The notes under the pieces: generated by a model | What the model saw: the letters and a program-made list of their open reading frames with translations, nothing else | What the model was told of the DNA's origin: nothing | Databases searched by the model: none | Shown here: one piece after another, positions 5,921 through 7,181 of the stretch | How the letters are laid out: the number at the start of each line of letters is the position of its first letter | Numbering within the stretch: the stretch's first letter is position 1 | NCBI GenBank assembly: GCA_013820865.1 | Contig: JACDHU010000084.1 | Coordinates: 1-7,181 of the forward strand | Length of the DNA stretch: 7,181 bases | From: Chloroflexota bacterium | GTDB taxonomy: Bacteria; Chloroflexota; Limnocylindria; QHBO01 | Direction: 5' to 3' | Made by a program: the position numbers and the translations under genes

Positions 5921-6723
5921 ATACCCGGACCGCCGGTCGCGCCACGCAGCACGACGATGCACCGTTCGCTTCGCTCGTCGAGTGATTCCAGGTCGTGTGA
6001 CCCAAAGACCGCCTCGACCTCCAGCTTCGCCTCAGCGGCGAGGGCAACGATCGCCGAAATTGATGGATACCAGAGCCGGAAACCGGCTGGAAGCCGCATT
6101 ATCGTACCATCGGCCTCCATCAGGTCGGTCAGCGTCTCGTAGTCGACGCGCAGGCCCTCCGGGGTCGCCTTCCGCGACAGCTGGCTGCGACGGACGACGC
6201 GCCTCTCACCCATGCGTCGCTGCCAATCGACGCTCAGCGGCAGATCATGCGGCGGCCACCCGCCAGGCCCGAGCGTGTCAACGATGAGGACGCCGCCCGG
6301 CGCCAGGAGTTGACCCGCCCGAGTAAGGGCACGCACGGCCGCCTCCGGACCGTCGAGATGCGCTACCACGCCGGCCATGACGGCGAGCGCGAATCGCTCG
6401 CTCACCGCTGGCGCCCGCACGTCACCCACCACGGTGTGGATGCGTCCCGCGGCATCCGCGGCCGCTAACCAGGTATCGGCGGCAATGCGTGCAGCTGCCC
6501 GCGTCAAGAGAGCCGGCGAACCGTCGACGCCCACGATGCGCGTCGCTCCGCCATCCAACAGCGGACGGAAGAGCCGGCCGGACCCACAACCGAGGTCCAC
6601 GACCGTTCCGGGATGGCGGCGCGCCCATTCGCGATAGAAGGCGAAGTCCTCGGTGATCTCGTCATGCTCGAGGTCGTACAGCTCGGCCAGCATGGCCTCA
6701 TCGCTCGGTTGGCCGGCGAACAT
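5914..6723 (-). CDS. Class I SAM-dependent methyltransferase
   Basis: From the ATG at 6723 the product is 269 aa. Motif I VVDLGCGSG lies at 41-49. The second strand ends in GVDGS (65-69) with the ribose-binding acidic residue Asp67. GDVRAP (100-105) is the adenine-contact region, and LLAPGGVLIVDTLG (about 139-152) is the usual post-motif strand. The C-terminal FRLWYPSISAIVALAAEAKLE helix and strand, with a Gly-Ser-His-Asp turn, resembles small-molecule methyltransferases with a lid region, but the substrate cannot be named. The frame also has a TTG at 6741, 7 nt after GGTGGAG, giving 275 aa. I prefer the ATG because it follows the membrane-protein stop by one base (TGAcATG), the same arrangement as in the dehydrogenase to YchF-like junction. 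Neighbours are the membrane protein upstream and the CpaE-like gene downstream. Confidence 0.88.
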   Translation of the reverse strand: MFAGQPSDEAMLAELYDLEHDEITEDFAFYREWARRHPGTVVDLGCGSGRLFRPLLDGGATRIVGVDGSPALLTRAAARIAADTWLAAADAAGRIHTVVGDVRAPAVSERFALAVMAGVVAHLDGPEAAVRALTRAGQLLAPGGVLIVDTLGPGGWPPHDLPLSVDWQRRMGERRVVRRSQLSRKATPEGLRVDYETLTDLMEADGTIMRLPAGFRLWYPSISAIVALAAEAKLEVEAVFGSHDLESLDERSERCIVVLRGATGGPGMG

Positions 6724-6724
6724 G

Positions 6725-7123
6725 TCACTCGCGGCGTGCAAGGAACCACTCCACCACGGCGCCCAGGATCAGCACGAAGATGGCAATCGGAACGCTGAGT
6801 GCTCCGCCGAGCCGCAACCCGGCGAGCGTGGCCACCACCACGCTGATCAGCACCCCCCGGCGACCGGCGCGCCACCACGCGCCACGATAGACGATGCGTC
6901 GACGAGCGACAGCCTCAGCGAGAAAGGCGAACGGAGCCACGAGCAGCCCCGCGGCCCCGGACGCAAGAACAATCACGATGACCACGTTGCGGGTTGCATC
7001 GGGACACGGCTGCGCGTCGGTCTGAGCCGGGCATGCGCGCGAAGCAAAGCCGACAAGCAGGACCGCGGCCAGAATCCCGAGCAGGATCAACACACCAACG
7101 ATCGTGCGGTGGCGACCGCTCAT
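6725..7123 (-). CDS. Small four-helix integral membrane protein, unknown function
   Basis: From the ATG at 7123 the product is 132 aa and I do not recognise a named family. Four hydrophobic segments are visible: about 8-27, 47-71, 91-108 and 110-128. The loop between the first two carries two cysteines, Cys31 and Cys40 (CPAQTDAQPC), and the loop between the second and third is strongly basic (RRRIVYRGAWWRAGRRG, 74-90). By the positive-inside rule the basic loop and the N-terminus are cytoplasmic, so the cysteine loop would be outside and could form a disulfide. The frame also contains a TTG at 7159 that would add 12 residues. I prefer the ATG because it overlaps the nuclease stop as ATGA, a common coupling arrangement. 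There is no clear Shine-Dalgarno. The methyltransferase start follows its stop by one base. Confidence 0.72.
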   Translation of the reverse strand: MSGRHRTIVGVLILLGILAAVLLVGFASRACPAQTDAQPCPDATRNVVIVIVLASGAAGLLVAPFAFLAEAVARRRIVYRGAWWRAGRRGVLISVVVATLAGLRLGGALSVPIAIFVLILGAVVEWFLARRE

Positions 7124-7181
7124 CGCGACGCGTCGGGGCAGATCTCGCGAAACGGGCAATAGCCGCAGGCCATGGCCGACG
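7120..7181 (-). CDS. PD-(D/E)XK (RecB/AddB/Cas4-type) nuclease, C-terminal end only
   Basis: Only the last 19 complete codons are in the window, reading SAMACGYCPFREICPDASR and ending at TGA (7122 to 7120). The pattern C-x2-C-x5-C followed by Pro is the C-terminal iron-sulfur cysteine cluster of RecB-family PD-(D/E)XK exonucleases such as AddB and Cas4. The fourth cysteine and the nuclease active site would lie upstream, outside the window. I infer a DNA-processing nuclease; which subfamily cannot be told from 19 residues. The stop overlaps the start of the small membrane protein as ATGA, so it belongs to the same minus-strand block. Confidence 0.6.
   Translation of the reverse strand, partial: SAMACGYCPFREICPDASR

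Larger units (their letters stand above)
660..7181 (-). other. Probable single eight-gene transcription unit
   Basis: The junctions, in transcription order, are: ATGA overlap (nuclease/membrane protein), 1-nt gap, 3-nt gap, 8-nt gap, 5-nt gap, CTGA overlap and 1-nt gap. No junction has room for a promoter or a terminator, and I saw no convincing hairpin with a T-run anywhere in the block. The unit starts beyond the right edge, so its promoter is not visible. Clear Shine-Dalgarno sequences precede only the CpaE-like gene and the dehydrogenase; the other genes probably depend on translational coupling. Confidence 0.7.

Noticed and set aside
6098..6126. GATAAT on the minus strand (6103 to 6098) as a possible internal promoter
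   Set aside because: It lies inside methyltransferase coding sequence, and the position 17 nt upstream (GACCTG) bears no resemblance to a -35 box.
6725..7159. TTG at 7159 as the membrane-protein start
   Set aside because: It would place the start inside the nuclease coding region by 39 nt, and the added residues are just a frame-shifted copy of the nuclease tail; ATG at 7123 gives the common ATGA overlap.

Overview
The window is GC-rich (roughly two thirds G+C), gene-dense bacterial chromosome. GC-rich third codon positions, long antisense shadow ORFs, a Zincin_2/DUF2342-type metalloprotease, a CpaE/TadZ-like ATPase with a fused receiver domain and a divergent YchF-type GTPase together suggest Chloroflexota (perhaps the Limnocylindria/Ellin6529 side), with Actinomycetota as the alternative. 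This assignment is an inference; there is no rRNA or marker gene here to settle it. I see no mobile element, CRISPR array, tRNA, rRNA or prophage.

Left edge (1-663): a truncated PfkB-family sugar/nucleoside kinase runs leftward off the window. Divergent to it is a small acidic protein of unknown function (343-663, + strand). The two start codons have their A residues exactly 18 bp apart around one near-symmetric -10-like element (331-337). This is the geometry expected of a bidirectional promoter giving two leaderless mRNAs.

Main block (660-7181, - strand): eight genes read right to left with gaps of 8 nt or less, or 4-nt overlaps. In transcription order they are: the C-terminus of a PD-(D/E)XK/RecB-type nuclease with an Fe-S cysteine signature (partial); a 132-aa four-helix membrane protein; a class I SAM methyltransferase; a receiver-CpaE/TadZ-like ATPase; glutamate racemase (murI); a membrane-anchored Zincin_2 metalloprotease; an NAD(P)-dependent D-2-hydroxyacid dehydrogenase that appears to start at CTG; and a divergent YchF/DUF933 GTPase. 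The layout implies one long transcript with translational coupling. No common pathway is evident, although several members (MurI, the CpaE-like ATPase, the membrane protein and the anchored protease) point to the cell envelope. The block ends convergently against the small acidic gene, and the two stop codons interlock in a CTAG palindrome with no room for a terminator.

I found no clearly new multi-gene defence or metabolic system. The most interesting points are the 18-bp divergent leaderless promoter, the probable CTG start behind a near-perfect Shine-Dalgarno, the YchF-like protein with eroded G3/G4 motifs, and a CpaE-like protein that keeps every receiver phosphorylation residue but has Arg in place of the P-loop Lys.
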